The notes under the pieces: generated by a model | Told to the model about the DNA's origin: nothing | What the model saw: only the letters and a program-made list of their open reading frames with translations | The model's database searches: none | Assembly (NCBI GenBank): GCA_014529385.2 | Contig: CM043968.1 | Coordinates: forward strand, 21,879,484 to 21,943,483 | Direction of reading: 5' to 3' | Source of the DNA: Adiantum capillus-veneris | Lineage: Eukaryota; Streptophyta; Polypodiopsida; Polypodiales; Pteridaceae | DNA: 64,000 bases | Translations under genes and position numbers: made by a program | In this document: piece by piece, positions 9,840 to 21,030 of the stretch | Position numbering within the stretch: position 1 is the first letter of the stretch | Layout of the letters: each line of letters starts with the position of its first letter

Positions 9840-10935
9840 CCCTTGAGTTTTTGGATTACTCTCGCCTTGATACCGTGAATAGAGTGGTGGTTCTTGTAAA
9901 TCCCTTAGCCCTCGTGTGGCTGGATAACCATCTCGATTTTGGTCTTGTTCTAATGTTGCACTTTGTCAAAGCCATGTCTGCAATGATGGTTGGGTTGCTG
10001 GTTGGTTTTGGTAGTTGAACGTATGTTATTGGTTAGAATGTGAGGTCACATCGTACTCTTCTGAAAATGGATTTGTCGATTTGCTAGGGGTGTAGGTGAC
10101 CCTTGGCACTTCTTCGGGGGCATATGTTGATGTTTTTGGAACTGTTGCCTTTTCTACCTCCTCTGGGAGAATACGTTTGTATTCTCGCCCATACCTATCA
10201 ACAAAAACGATATCCTTCCTCATAGCAATTTCATAAGAGAATAAGTAAAGAACCTTGTCTTTGCTTAATTCGTTTGGGTAGGGTTCTTTGCATCAAAAAT
10301 AAGAGACTACTCCCTCGCTCTCATGCTTGTAAATTCCCACATTCTCATTATAAGTAGAGACCCTGGTTGTTTTCTTATCATACATAAAAAGAGCTCTAGG
10401 TCGATCAATGTTTGGAGGCGGTTCTTGAGTTTCTGAAACCATTTTTCCTTTTGACACGTTATCTCCATATCTGTTGTAATCCTTAGGGTTACTAACTATC
10501 AAATAGTGGTTCCCCTTTTCATCTCGGATTCTATCTCCATCATCATAGACTCGAATTATCTCCAGTCTCTGAGCTGGTCTTTCTTCAATACAAATACACT
10601 TGCGTCCTCGATAGTCAGAATAAACTAGGGCTCCCCTCGAGTTTGTTCCTTCTTCTTATAGTGAACTTGGCATCGTTCAAAGGATTTTGGGAGGTGCTTT
10701 CTCCTAGCATTGGTCCCTCATCGAAGAAACCTCATGGCTGTTGACTACCCATCATGAAGAAGGACTGATCTAATGAAGTGTCAGTATCACTACCCTCCTC
10801 AATAATCGGTGCTAGTGGATCTAGCCTTGCCTGAGTTACACTCTCCTCAGTGGACACTAAGGTACCTTGATCACCTGCCACCTTTTGATCTCTAGGAATG
10901 TGTCTTCCTGATCTTAAATTCATCAAACTTAGCAA
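9840..10935 (-). pseudogene. Gag N-terminal region (left copy)
   Basis: Three broken minus-strand frames (10935-10732, 10502-10293, 10223-10026) make up the Gag N-terminus, starting near a MNLRSGR motif common at plant gypsy Gag starts. This copy has TGA at 10293-10295, where the right copy has TTA and element A has CGA. No catalytic motif is expected here. Confidence 0.75.
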
Positions 10936-11475
10936 TGCAATTTATCACAAATCCAACCACTCACCTGGCAAAGGATCAGTTTCTGCACAACTTCTTGCTT
11001 TGCCGCTGAATATACATGTACACAAGAATTTAAATTTGGCAATCAAATCAAAGCATTTAACCGCTAGAGGTGGTCTTAGTAATGATTGGTATAACTAGAG
11101 GGTTAACCTCAACCACTACTGTATTTTATACACTTCTGATGTTCTTGATTAGGTCTGCTAATCTGGAACTGTACTTCCCTCGGATGTTGGTCAACTTACA
11201 GGGAAAGTCTTAATTCTGTTTTTGCCCCGTCAAAACGTCAAACAAGGTCCAATTTCACTTCTGAAAGAAGTTCTGGAACTCTTAAGTCAGTTGGAACATC
11301 ATTCTATTTCCTCAGTCAGCTTCTCTCTTCACTAAGCCCCTGTAGACATCCTATGCATAGGATGTCAACCTGATCTGTTTTTCCTGGATTTTGCACTGTA
11401 GATTTCCCTTGATGTGCTTAGTCCACATTTGTTTTACTTTTTGATTTGGATACCTATAAGCTGGTCAATTGATCA
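10936..11475 (-). other. Element 1 gag leader fragment with one palindrome
   Basis: This is non-coding DNA upstream of gag. It contains a perfect 22-bp dyad at 11345-11366 (GACATCCTATG plus its reverse complement). The stretch is identical to 41254-41793 apart from one base in the dyad, and ends at the duplication junction. I see no gene. Confidence 0.8.
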
Positions 11476-11480
11476 ATTTC
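11465..11480. other. Duplication breakpoint joining element 1 leader to element A linker
   Basis: To the left the sequence is element 1 leader (CTGGTCAATTGATCA), which at 41779-41793 continues as TAATTCTG. To the right it becomes the gag-pol linker of element A, homologous to about 7365-7390. The switch has no TG/CA end and no target duplication, so it is a recombination or duplication joint and not an insertion site. Confidence 0.8.
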
Positions 11481-12259
11481 AGCGAGTCTGGTTGGCTGTG
11501 CCCCGAACCAATTGATCCCTGGTCTCCCCCTTGCAAATGTATATCAAAGTTCATTTGTGATCTTGCCTCAAATTCTTCAATAGGAGGTAAGATCTCATTT
11601 TTCTCTTTTCTCGTGCTGTTCATGTGGTAACTCACCCTGTTAGCTTCGTTGGCATCACGGATTTCCTTCCACAGGTCATCTAGACCGTTACAATCCTTAC
11701 CCATTTCTACCAATGTTTTAGGCTGAAAGCTATCAATTGTCTCATCTGTTGTATTTGGCACTATGATAGGCTCTCCCGTAGACTCAGAGGCAGTTGTGAG
11801 TCTCTCCTTCGTGTCTACTTGTTTCTCTAAAGTTGATTTAATAGGGGTTGGAGCTGGTACTTCGTGCCAACTTGCAGGTTTACCAAGAGGGTGTTCTATC
11901 AAGGATTGAGTTGTTTCAATCATCTTTTGACACATTTCCAACCTCTGTTTTTCTATTTCAGCATATGGATAAGTCATCCATCTTTGCTCTTGGGTTTGGT
12001 TCTTTTTGAGTTTAGCTTCGTATGCTTTTAAAAGTGCATCTAACTTTTCATTTACCTTTTCTGCCAACACTGATCCTCCTAATCCTGCACTTTTGGATTC
12101 TGCTATTTCCTCGGGTGCTATGGTTGCTGCAGTGTATGAGCTTAGGCTAGCTAGATCCTCTAACCGCTCTAATCTATCCTTTGTGTGTTTTAACTCCTCG
12201 GATAGAGCCGTTTGCTCTCGTTCTCTCCTGGATTTCATATGCGCCTTTCTAGATTTCAA
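11476..12259 (-). CDS. Gag-pol linker, element A (truncated at the breakpoint)
   Basis: This is homologous to the 273-codon linker at 7363-8184, with many substitutions and a ~27-bp insertion near 11612-11640 that keeps the frame. It shares the basic N-terminal segment and charged helical character. The 3' end is lost at the duplication joint at 11475. I infer a Gag spacer or processing product. Its divergence from element 1 shows that A and 1 are separate insertions of one family. Confidence 0.6.
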
Positions 12260-12635
12260 TTATGGGTTCGTTCGTCATTTACGGGTTCTTTCATCATTCT
12301 TTGAGCTTGGGCTCGTGTCACTGCCTGAATAGGTATTATTGTCTCGTTTTCAGACCCTCCACTAGAAGGCACTGCTTCCAGTATGTTCAAGGTATTTTTT
12401 GCTTCTTTGCTCGGGTTCTTAGGGCAATCAGAATCAAATGAGTAACTCCACACTCGGTGCAATATGCGTTGACTCTAATGATTTCATCATGAGGACAGTC
12501 TCTTAGCCAATGGTCTCCATAGCAGGGTCCCTTAGGCTATTGAGGTTCTCCTTGAGCTTCTCTTTGTTGGTATACATGTCTCTGCCCACCCATGCCTCTG
12601 TGTAGCTATGCACAGCAATGTTCGTTCATCCAAGC
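12260..12635 (-). pseudogene. Nucleocapsid region of element A, partly deleted
   Basis: This matches the zinc-knuckle region of element 1. The second knuckle (around 12420-12470) is recognisable; in the first, a deletion near 12515-12520 relative to 8425-8435 removes the first cysteine pair. The rest is broken by frameshifts. Confidence 0.65.
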
Positions 12636-13773
12636 TATATCTTCCTTCTCCTACTGCCTATGCAGCTGTAGGTGGTCCTACACTTCCTATCATGCTCCAT
12701 GGTTCTGGCATTGAGGGTTCTTCTGGTGGATAATAGACAGGATTTGCCGCATATCCATTGGGATCTTCGTAATATGCATGCATAGGCACCAAAGCCTTCT
12801 CTTCTGATTTGGTTACTGTTGGTGTGTATCTTATGCCAACTAGTCATAATCCTGGTAGGGGTGGTTGTTTCCCCAACACTGGTTATGGTCTTTTTACACC
12901 TATAGGTCCTGGTAGGTTGCCTTCTTGATACCTAGGCATCGGTGGAATTTGAGGAGATGCTACCTGAGCTTGGGGAGCGTAAGGTCTCTCTCTCACATAT
13001 CCCTTGTTAGAATAACATTCCTCCGTCCCATGGATTGTCCATTTTTGTTCAATAGCACACCACTTGGGCTGTTTAGCTTGGGGTTTGGCGTACAAGTTAA
13101 TCTTTTTTAGCACTTCCTCTACAAGCTACTCTTGGCTTACAGCTACTTCCCTATTCAGTGATGTCTTAGCGGACTTGCTTCCACTTTGTTGCGAGGATGA
13201 ATCATTGTCGAGATCCTTGAACTCACCCTCTTTGTAGACCGCACAATTGTCTACAAGGTAAAGAGCCTCCTTAGTTAACTCATTTAACGTCGTGCTCCTC
13301 TTCATATATAAGTCCTTCTGGAGATCTACATTCCTTAGTCCTTGGATAAATATAAGCATAAGTCTGGACTGAGTTGGCAGTTCTTCCACATGACAGAACT
13401 TAACATATCTTTTTAGTCTTAGGGCCGCCTTTCGCACAGATTCCCCTTCTTTTTGTTTGAATTTATGGATTTATAAGACTGTATCATGAGCTATCCTCCT
13501 TTGTGAGAATTCCTCGATAAACTCGTCAAACACCTCCTCCATAGACTCAAAGTCTCTACGCTCCACAGAGTCAAACCAAGTAGCTGCATCATCCTCTAGG
13601 GTTAGTCCAAACCCTGCAAATTGGGTAGGGAAGTCTAACACCTCTTCAACTCTAATTACACGCACAAAGGCTGCTACATGATCCCTAGGATCTCTGTTTT
13701 TCGTGTATTTCTTGTTTACCCCCTTTTGCACTTGAGAAGGTCTAATTCTACGATGGTCTACAAATCTCATCAT
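12636..13773 (-). pseudogene. Gag capsid domain, element A
   Basis: The frames 13773-13471, 13437-13126 and 13113-12883 together match the element 1 capsid nearly residue for residue, with stops near 13470, at 13125 and near 12880. The WFDSV and EFIEEFSQR motifs remain. It sits downstream (minus strand) of the Gag N-terminus and is clearly decayed. Confidence 0.85.
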
Positions 13774-13871
13774 TGGATCTCGTCGTCCTAATTGATATAC
13801 CTCCTCTGGCCTTCTATAGTAGGCGGGTTCCTCTCCCAGTGGTGCTCCTAAGACGTAATTTCTAACAGTTC

Positions 13872-15020
13872 TTGCAAGAGATGGTTCATCTCTTCAAACT
13901 CGTTCTATGGGTGGTCTTCCAAGCTCTGTTGACCCTTGAGTTTTTGGCTTACTCTCGCCTTGATACCTTGAATAGAGTGGTGGTTCTTGTAAATCCCTTA
14001 GCCCTCGTGCGGCTTGATAACCATCTCGGTTTCGATCTTGCTCTAATGTTGCACTCTGTCGAAGCCATGCCTACAATGATGGCTGGGTTGCTGGTTGGAT
14101 CTAGTTGTTGAATGTCTGATGTCGGGTAGAATGTGAGGTCGCGTCGTAATCTTCTGAAAAGGGATTTGTCAACTTGCTAGGGGTGTAGGTGGGTCTTGGC
14201 ACTTCATCGAGGGCATATGTTGATGCTCCTGGAACTGTTGCCTTTTCTACCTCCTCTGGGAGCATACATTTGTATTCTCGCCCGTACCTATCAACAAAAA
14301 CAATATCCTTCCCCATAGCAATTTCATAAGAGAATAAGTAAATAACCTTGTCTTTTCTTAACTCGGGTAGGGTTCTTTGCATCGAAAGTAAGAGACTATT
14401 CCCTCGCTCTCATGCTTGTAAATTCCCACATTCTCATTATAAGTAGAGACCCTGGTTGTTTTCTTATCATACATAAAAATCACTCCAGGTCGATCAATGT
14501 TTGGTGGTGGTTCTTGAGTTTCTGAAACCATTTTTCCTTTTGCCACGTTATCTCCATATCTGTTGTAATCCTCGGGGTTACTAACTATCAAATAGTGGTT
14601 CCCCTTTTCGTCTCGGAATCTATCTCCATCATCATAGACTCGAATTATCTCCAGTCTCTGAGCCAGCCTTTCTTCAATACAAATACACTTGCGTCCTCGA
14701 TAGTCAGAATAAACTAGGGCTCCCCTCGATTTTGTTCCTTCTAAGAAGATTACAGTGAACTTGGAATCATTCAAATGATTTAGGGAGGTGCTTCCTCCTG
14801 GCATTGGTCCGATCATAGGTGAAACCTCCTGGCTGTTGACTACCCATCATGAAGAAGTATTTATCGGATGATGTGTCAGTATCACTACCCTCCTCAATAA
14901 TCGATGCTAGTGGATCTAGCCTTGCCTGAGTTACACTCTCCTCGGTGGACACTAAGCTACCCTAATCACTTGCCACCTTCTGGTCTCTAAAAATGTGTCT
15001 TCCTGATCTTAAATTCATCA
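13872..15020 (-). pseudogene. Gag N-terminal region, element A
   Basis: The frames 14952-14767, 14816-14358 and 14382-14101 match the element 1 Gag N-terminus. At 14382-14385 it has the Arg codon CGA where the left copy of element 1 has TGA and the right copy TTA. The start is near the MNLRSGR-equivalent at about 15020. Stops and frameshifts are present. Confidence 0.75.
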
Positions 15021-16816
15021 AACTTAGCAATGCAGCTTAACACAAATCCAAGCACTCACCTAGCAAAGGATCAGTTTCTACACAACTTCTTGCTTTGCCG
15101 CTGAATATACCTGTACACAAGCGTTTAATTTTGGAAATCGAATCAAAGTATCTAACCGCTAGAGGTGATTTTAGTAATGATTGGTATAACTGGAGAGTTA
15201 ACCTCAACCACTACTGTATTTTATATACTTCTGATGTTCTGAATTAGGTCTGCTAATCTGTAATTGTACTTCCCTTGAATGTCGGTCAATTTACATGAAA
15301 AAGTCTTAATTCTGTCTTTGCTCCGTCAAAAGGTCAAACAAGGTCCAAATACACTTCTGAAAGAAGTTCTGGAATCCTCAAGTCAAATGGAACCTCACTG
15401 TATAACTTCAGTCAAATTTTCTCTTCACTAAGCTCCAGTAGACATCCTACGCGTAGGATGTCTCCTGCTCTGTTTTGCCTGGATTTTTACACTATGGATT
15501 CCGCTTGATGTGCTGAGTCCACATCTGTTTTTTGTTTTTGATTTGGAGGCCTATAAGCTGGTCAATGGATCAGAAATCTGTTCTGACAGCCTGATGTTGG
15601 TCTGATCAACCAAATCAACCCCAATTTGGACCAAAATTGACTAGGAGGCTTGCCTCAGGCTATACAACACCCTGCTAGGCCTACAGTCAGTTTCTGGCTT
15701 GAATTTATTGCTTTAGACATTCTACATGTAGCATGTCTTTTTGCTCAAAATGGATTCAAATGCAAAGCACGGACTCTCCTTAAGGTGCTGATCACTTTGG
15801 TATGCTCAAAACTGAGTTTGGAGTGCAAAACCACACAGATGACATCCTACGCATAGGATGTCTTTTTGGCCTATTTGACCCCAGACTTGATCCACAGCTC
15901 CCCCTTGATGTCAACAACCCAGTGGTATGCTTAAATTTTGGTTTGGATGTCAAAAGACCCCAATTTTAGCTGTTCTAGCCCTTTTTAGCCAAAAATGCTA
16001 AAGTCTCCTTAGAACCCAATTTTCTCACCCAAATGAAATGAAAACTTTCTCAGTCACTCAATATGTCATGCAGATCATGCTCATGCATCCATCCTATGGT
16101 TTTGGTCTTAAAATAATGCCTTGGCACAATTTGGGTAGAATGTCTGGCAATTTCTATCTATTTGGCCTTATCCTGTCAAGATATGGTCAAATTTCCACTT
16201 TCCAGGTGAAAATAGGGTAAAATCTACCTTCTGAACACACTGGTCAACTCAAAATTCCAAAATTTCCACCAGATTAGCCTGTAGACATCCTACGTGTAGG
16301 ATGTCTCCTGGGTTAAAATGTAATTTTTCCTGACAAAAATGCTTCTGATGCTCTGCAGCTCTATCAGAAACACTCACAACAACTTTCGGACTTCACTTCA
16401 TCTTTCAAACACACTTTTGTGTCTTTTACAACCTTGGATGAATCTAACAAGCAAGTATACATGCATGAAGTGCTCTAGATCTTGAATCATGATGTCCTAA
16501 TTACTCTACTCCTACTCATCATGTGAAATGGTGATAATGGTTTTTTGGTTGCTTCCTAGCCTCTCCGGACTCTCAAGCTCTCCTCTCACCGCTTCTACCA
16601 CTCGAACTCCTACTCTCTACACCACAAATCAACTAACAACTACCTAAGTCTACCTAAGTCGAAGGATCTAGGCCAGCCACATGCTCCCTAGACTCCCTCT
16701 AAGACCTAGAGAGTCCTCCACCCCCAGATCCTATCTAAATGTAAAACGAGACTCTTGGCAAGCCAAAGAATCCCTATCCTCAAGGACTAGTCTTGGTCAC
16801 CTACCTAGGGTTTTCG
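15021..16816 (-). other. 5' leader of element A, no gene
   Basis: About 1.8 kb of non-coding DNA lies between PBS and gag. It is homologous to the element 1 leader at 41254-43039 (roughly 85-90% by eye). It holds four copies of the dyad motif. Small open frames here show no motif and I read none as genes. Confidence 0.75.
15440..16306. repeat. Four dyad-symmetric palindromes in the element A leader
   Basis: Copies lie at 15440-15463 (perfect 24 bp: AGACATCCTACG plus its reverse complement), 15715-15738 (two mismatched pairs), 15841-15862 (one central mismatch) and 16283-16306 (one central mismatch). Spacings are 275, 126 and 442 bp. The element 1 leader has them at almost the same spacings (274, 127, 443), so number and position are conserved between two insertions. 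Confidence 0.9.
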
Positions 16817-16834
16817 TCCCCGACAGCGGCGCCA
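16817..16834 (-). other. tRNA-Asp-type primer binding site, element A
   Basis: On the plus strand the 18 bases read TCCCCGACAGCGGCGCCA, agreeing at 16 of 18 positions with the plant tRNA-Asp 3' end as I recall it. It sits one base inside the 5' LTR. Such a PBS is typical of Athila/Tat-like gypsy elements. Confidence 0.85.
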
Positions 16835-16835
16835 A

Positions 16836-17421
16836 TGTTGGACGGATACGCCGCAACGCACGTCAGTACAGCGAGAACTCACCTAACAAGATTTGTCAGC
16901 TAAGGACCAAGCTTGACCCGCACGCGCGTGGATATGCTGAAATGCAAAAACAGATAACGTAGGCTCACTGAATCACCAAATGAAGCTCATAGATGGAGCT
17001 CGCAAAACCGGACGGTACGCGCGCAATGCAGGTATTGGCGCGTAGCTCTCATCGGGGGCAACACACTGCACTTATCCACACTCGATTCCGACCACCGATG
17101 TGTGCGTAGCGTCAAGATGAAGCTCTCATTCTCTCTCGTACACAGTACGCTCACTCACAGACTTCAAACTTTTTTTTAAATGACAAAGATCCTCTCATTA
17201 AGGTCAAAAAGTGGTATAAATACCTTACAATCTCAAACCCTAATGTTCCAATTTAACCATCTACTCAATCTAAATGTCAAAACTGGGATACAATCTCGAA
17301 ACTTCTGTAACCCCAATATTTACAAAGGTGAAATGTCGGGTTTTCTCAATAAATGAATAATTACAAAAAATAATAATCCGCCGAGCAGTCATTTTCCGTA
17401 GTGTGTGCCCAGCTTCTAACA
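16836..17421 (-). repeat. 5' LTR of element A (internally deleted, 586 bp)
   Basis: It starts TGTTGGACGGATACGCC and ends CTTCTAACA. Compared with the 925-bp LTR at 43059-43983, it lacks 340 bp between two CGCGTGGA repeats, keeping a single copy at the join. It is inserted in the second RNase H of element C at 17421/17422. The partner 3' LTR is not in the window. Confidence 0.88.
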
Positions 17422-17650
17422 CCTGCCATTGGCCTAGCAATTTCTTGATGACCAATAACGCATCACCTTTGACCACCAACCTGGAAATGCTGAACTCAAC
17501 GCATTGTTTCAAACCTAGATGGAGGGCAAGATATTTTGCTTCATTGGCTGGTATGAATATCCTCCAAATCATAGGATTTTGAGAAGATTACCTTGCCATG
17601 TGGATCATGTATCCCCACACCTGCTTCAGCTTTCTTTATCACCCTCCTAT
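17422..17650 (-). pseudogene. Second (archaeal-type) RNase H of Tat-lineage element C, interrupted
   Basis: After the first, degenerate RNase H the frame continues with WFDGAYRR (catalytic Asp), then in a shifted frame NEAKYLALHLGL (Glu) and VKGDALLVI (Asp). This is the additional RNase H that marks the Tat lineage of plant gypsy elements. The domain is cut at 17421 by the LTR of element A, and integrase is missing from the window. Confidence 0.85.
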
Positions 17651-18569
17651 ATGCACCATCAAACCACATGGTAAAAGCTCCCATCAGGTCGGGCTCCTCT
17701 TTGGCTTCATCTTGCACCACTCTTGGATAAATTGGCAAATCTATAGCCTTGCTGACCAAAATGTCCGCCAAATGGGACCAACTTGTATGGTCGATCTTGA
17801 ACTCGAACTCAAATTCCTGAAACTCTATCACCCACTTCATGATCCGCTTCCTTGGCTTTAAATGTAGCACCACTTCAAGCAATGGATTGTTAGCCATCAA
17901 CACATAGAACTTACGCACGATGAGGTGCACTTTGAACTTTCTACAAGCAAAAACCAATGCCATGACCCACTGCTCCGCTTTAGTGTAAGCCACCTCTCCA
18001 GGACTTATCACCCTGCTTTCAAAGTAGATAGGTTTAAAGCTCCTTCCTACCTTCTGCAATAGCACCGCCCCAATAGCCACGGTACCTAGCGTCATTGCCA
18101 CATAAAAATCATCCTCTTGGTTTGGAGGGCACACAGTTGACAGCTGACACAAAATTTCTTTCACCCTGTCAAAAGCTTCTTGAGCATCTTCATCCCATTC
18201 AAAGCCATGCACCTGTTGAGCCCTTTTTTGGAGAGGATACACATATTGTGGCAACATCCAAAAAAAACGTGACAAGTACTTTAGCTTATGTACAAAGGAG
18301 GCCAAGCCTTGCGCACTGGAGGGAGGCTCCATCAAGACTAGCACCTTGACCTTTTCCGCGTCTGCCTGAATTCCATTTTGTGACACCACATGGCCTAGCA
18401 ATTGCACTTGAGGTTGTGCTAGCTTGCACTTCCTAGAGTTTAACTGACCTCCTTCTTCGTCCAGTCTTTGAAAACATAGCCACAGCTTTGACAAATGATC
18501 CACCCTTGAGCTATAACATCCAATGTCATCAATGAAAACTCTAATGAACCTAACCAAGTATTTGACCAA
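17541..18569 (-). pseudogene. RT palm-thumb and first RNase H, element C
   Basis: A 342-codon frame starts just upstream of the RT active site (VFIDDIGCYS), includes LLGHVVSQNGI and the RT connection, then an RNase H in which the usual first Asp position reads VAMTLGTVAIGAVL. The first RNase H is often degenerate in Tat elements. Residues PIYFESRVISPGE and MKWVIEFQEFEFEFK match that family. It runs directly into the second RNase H. Confidence 0.88.
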
Positions 18570-18927
18570 ACACCCTATTCATCCAGTCTTGGAAGGTGGC
18601 GTAGGCATTCACTAAACCAAATGGCATCCTGCGATAGGAAAAGCATCCCCATGGAGAGATAAATGTCGTCTTTAGCTGGTCTTCAAGAGAAATCCCTATC
18701 TGAAAGTACCCTGAAAATACATCCATAATAGAGTACTTCTCATGACCTGCCACCGGATTTAAGATTTCATCTTGGAATGACAGCGGGTAGTGGTTTCTCT
18801 TGGTTTTCGCATTTAATGGCTTGTAATCGATGCACACCCGCCATTTTCCATTCTTCTTAGGGGTGATAACCACTGAATAAACCCACTCCAACTCCTTCAC
18901 ATGGTATATGGTACCTGCATCTAGCAA
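18550..18927 (-). pseudogene. Reverse transcriptase fingers-palm, element C
   Basis: A 125-codon frame with VITPKKNGKWRVCIDYKPLN, SIMDVFSGYFQIGI and RRMPFGLVNAYATFQ, the classic gypsy RT blocks. It overlaps the next frame by about 20 bp, implying one frameshift just before the catalytic DD. A stop precedes it near 18928. Confidence 0.92.
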
Positions 18928-19472
18928 CTAGTTAATCTCCTGCCAAAGAGCCTCCTTTTGAATCTCCCTTAACCTCCTTAGCTTCTACACCTTTGATTTG
19001 CACCCTTCATTAGAACTATTCTGTGCTCTGCACCCTTTGCCCCTCGTAGATCCTCGTACTTCATCGCAAACAAATTTGGAAAAGAGGCACACAAATCAAC
19101 ATATCCTTCTCTCTATTTCTTGGTCAAATCTTCGCTTAGCATAGCAGTTACCTCCTCCACACCTATGCCATGAACATGTGGTTGCACCTCCCTTTTTGCA
19201 TGGGAGCCTTCAACAGTGACCCCAAACAAGTCGGCATCTATCTTTAGCATATCCTCCTTGCTTCCCTCTTTATCAATATCTGTGTAGACCTCATCATAGG
19301 TTGTCTCGGTCTTTTATTCATAGCTTGTTGTATCACCTTCATCTTTCTCCGCCACAGGGTGAAAACGGCTCTCTTTGGTCTTCAAATCAAGCACCACCTG
19401 TCTCCCTCTCTCCTTGTCAGGCAGGGTAAACACCGTACTTCCCCAATCTTGCTTAGCCCCTATTGCAAGTAT
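18928..19472 (-). other. Decayed PR-RT linker of element C
   Basis: About 545 bp with no open frame over 60 codons and no motif. Its position between protease and RT makes it polyprotein linker. Confidence 0.55.
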
Positions 19473-20035
19473 TCATGGCCTACCCAAGATGATTGTATAA
19501 GCATTATCACATGCTTTCATCACAAAGAAATCGATTAGGCACTCAATGCCCATCACTTTCACTCTTACATCTTGAGCCACGCCCAAACACCTCGCTTTGG
19601 TATGGTTAGCCATCCTCATGCGTACATTTGATTTAGCTACTGCTTTGACACCTGTTTCTTTCATAGCAGATTCTGTCATAACGCAAACCTGTGCTTCACC
19701 ATCTATATAGACTTGAACCTGCATCCTTTTTCAATGACCGCATCCACTAGAGGAAGGACATCCGTCTGGCTACCCACTCTCAATGCCATGTTTTGTATTG
19801 CATGCACATTTCCCTTAGCCTTTGGTAGCCTCGTGCTGACAGTGGTAGACCATTGTCTTCGTAGCTTGGTATTTAAAGCCAGCAACTGACCAAAGGTAAT
19901 GTTAGCCTTTTGACTTTGAACATTTCTTAACAAGTCGTATTCAGGGTAGCCGCGCCCTAGCTGAAAGTTTGCTTGCTTGATTTTGCAACGTCTCCTCTTC
20001 TTGCTAGTTTTCGGCTGCTCCTTGCCTTCGTACAC
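19473..20035 (-). pseudogene. Retropepsin of element C with altered active site
   Basis: Frames 20035-19703 and 19724-19473 together give a retropepsin: an N-terminal linker, an active site reading YIDGEAQVCVMTE where family members have DGGAQ or DSGA, and a terminal YTIILGRP. The Asp is kept but the following Gly-Ala context is changed to Gly-Glu. One frameshift lies near 19715. Confidence 0.75.
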
Positions 20036-21030
20036 TTTCTCCTTACCTTTACGGGCCGTCGTCTCCCGCCCGGTTTCTTATCTCCCTTTCCATCCTTGCT
20101 CTTTTGTTGGACAAAACTTCAACATCCTGCTTATCCACTCCAATGATATTCACCCTAGGGACTTCACCACCGTCCGGTGGAGCTGGCTGCACTTGATTCT
20201 CAACTACCTGCTCCCTTGGGCCATTGAGTTGTGCTTGGCCTCTACCTCTACCAAACAGTGCATAAATACCGCCTCTTTCTCTTAGCGGATGAGGAAACTC
20301 CGGCGCATAGTGTCCTTCTTCACCGAAATTCTAACACCGGCCAGGCAGTGGCCTTGCCCTACCCCTCGCTCCTATTGGTTGACCTCTATCCATCACACTT
20401 AGCCGCAATTCTTGCATTTTCTCACCCAATTTTATGGTACAATGGCTACACCTCGATTTGCATGGTTCTCATCATGAACAACATCCCTCAGACCCTCAGG
20501 TTGGACCACCGCTTCATAACCCGACACACCCTGTTCAATCTTCTTTTTGATTTTCCTTCTTTTTGCCTTTTCGATGGCCACTGCACCATTATAGTTTTCT
20601 GGGCTCTCAAAATCCACTTTCTCCCTCACTTTAGGATGGAGGCATGCCATGAATTTATCGAGCTTGAAGTAGTCGCGATTGGCCAATTGCATGGCACATG
20701 CTAACTCTGTCAAGAGCACTTCAAAAAAATCCAAAAACAAACTGAACTCTTCACTTACATCCTGTTTGAGTGCCTTCAGTTTGGCATCCATCTTGACTGG
20801 GGACGCCTCTTTGTGGAAATCATGTAGGAAACGTGCCCACAGAGCCGGCCAAGCATGCCTCGGATCACCTTCCAAAGATTCGTACCATACCTTTGCCTTC
20901 CCACGCATCACCAAAGGAAATGTCTGCATCTTGCCGTCCTCGTTCGGCATACGCAATGATAGCATATACAGCTCAAAGTCTGCAACCCACTCATCACGAT
21001 TTTCTTTGCCTATAAAAATTGGCCCATAGC
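20036..21030 (-). pseudogene. Gag of element C
   Basis: The frame 20965-20432 encodes a retrotransposon Gag core (FPLVMRGKAKVWYESL, WARFLHDFHKEASP, LTELACAMQLANRDYF). Downstream, at about 20291-20338, a relic zinc knuckle reads GEEGHYAPEF, with two of the cysteines replaced by Phe and a stop in the middle. It precedes the protease. The start codon probably lies near 20965-21030. Confidence 0.82.

Larger units (their letters stand above)
1..11475. repeat. Left copy of a ~30.3 kb segmental duplication (visible part)
   Basis: This stretch is repeated almost base for base at 30331-41793 (offset 30330 falling to 30318 because of two shorter GA tracts). By eye I found nine substitutions, at 3434, 4644, 4966, 5406, 9251, 10094, 10141, 10294 and 11357. 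Both copies share the same nested LTR element with the same target duplication, so this is copying of genomic DNA and not two insertions. Identity stops at about 11475, where this copy switches to element A while the right copy continues in the element 1 leader. That fits a direct tandem duplication with unit 11476-41793. An uncollapsed haplotype in the assembly is the main alternative. Confidence 0.9.

Noticed and set aside
20231-20704. 157-codon plus-strand frame over element C
   Set aside because: Antisense to Gag with clear Gag motifs on the minus strand.
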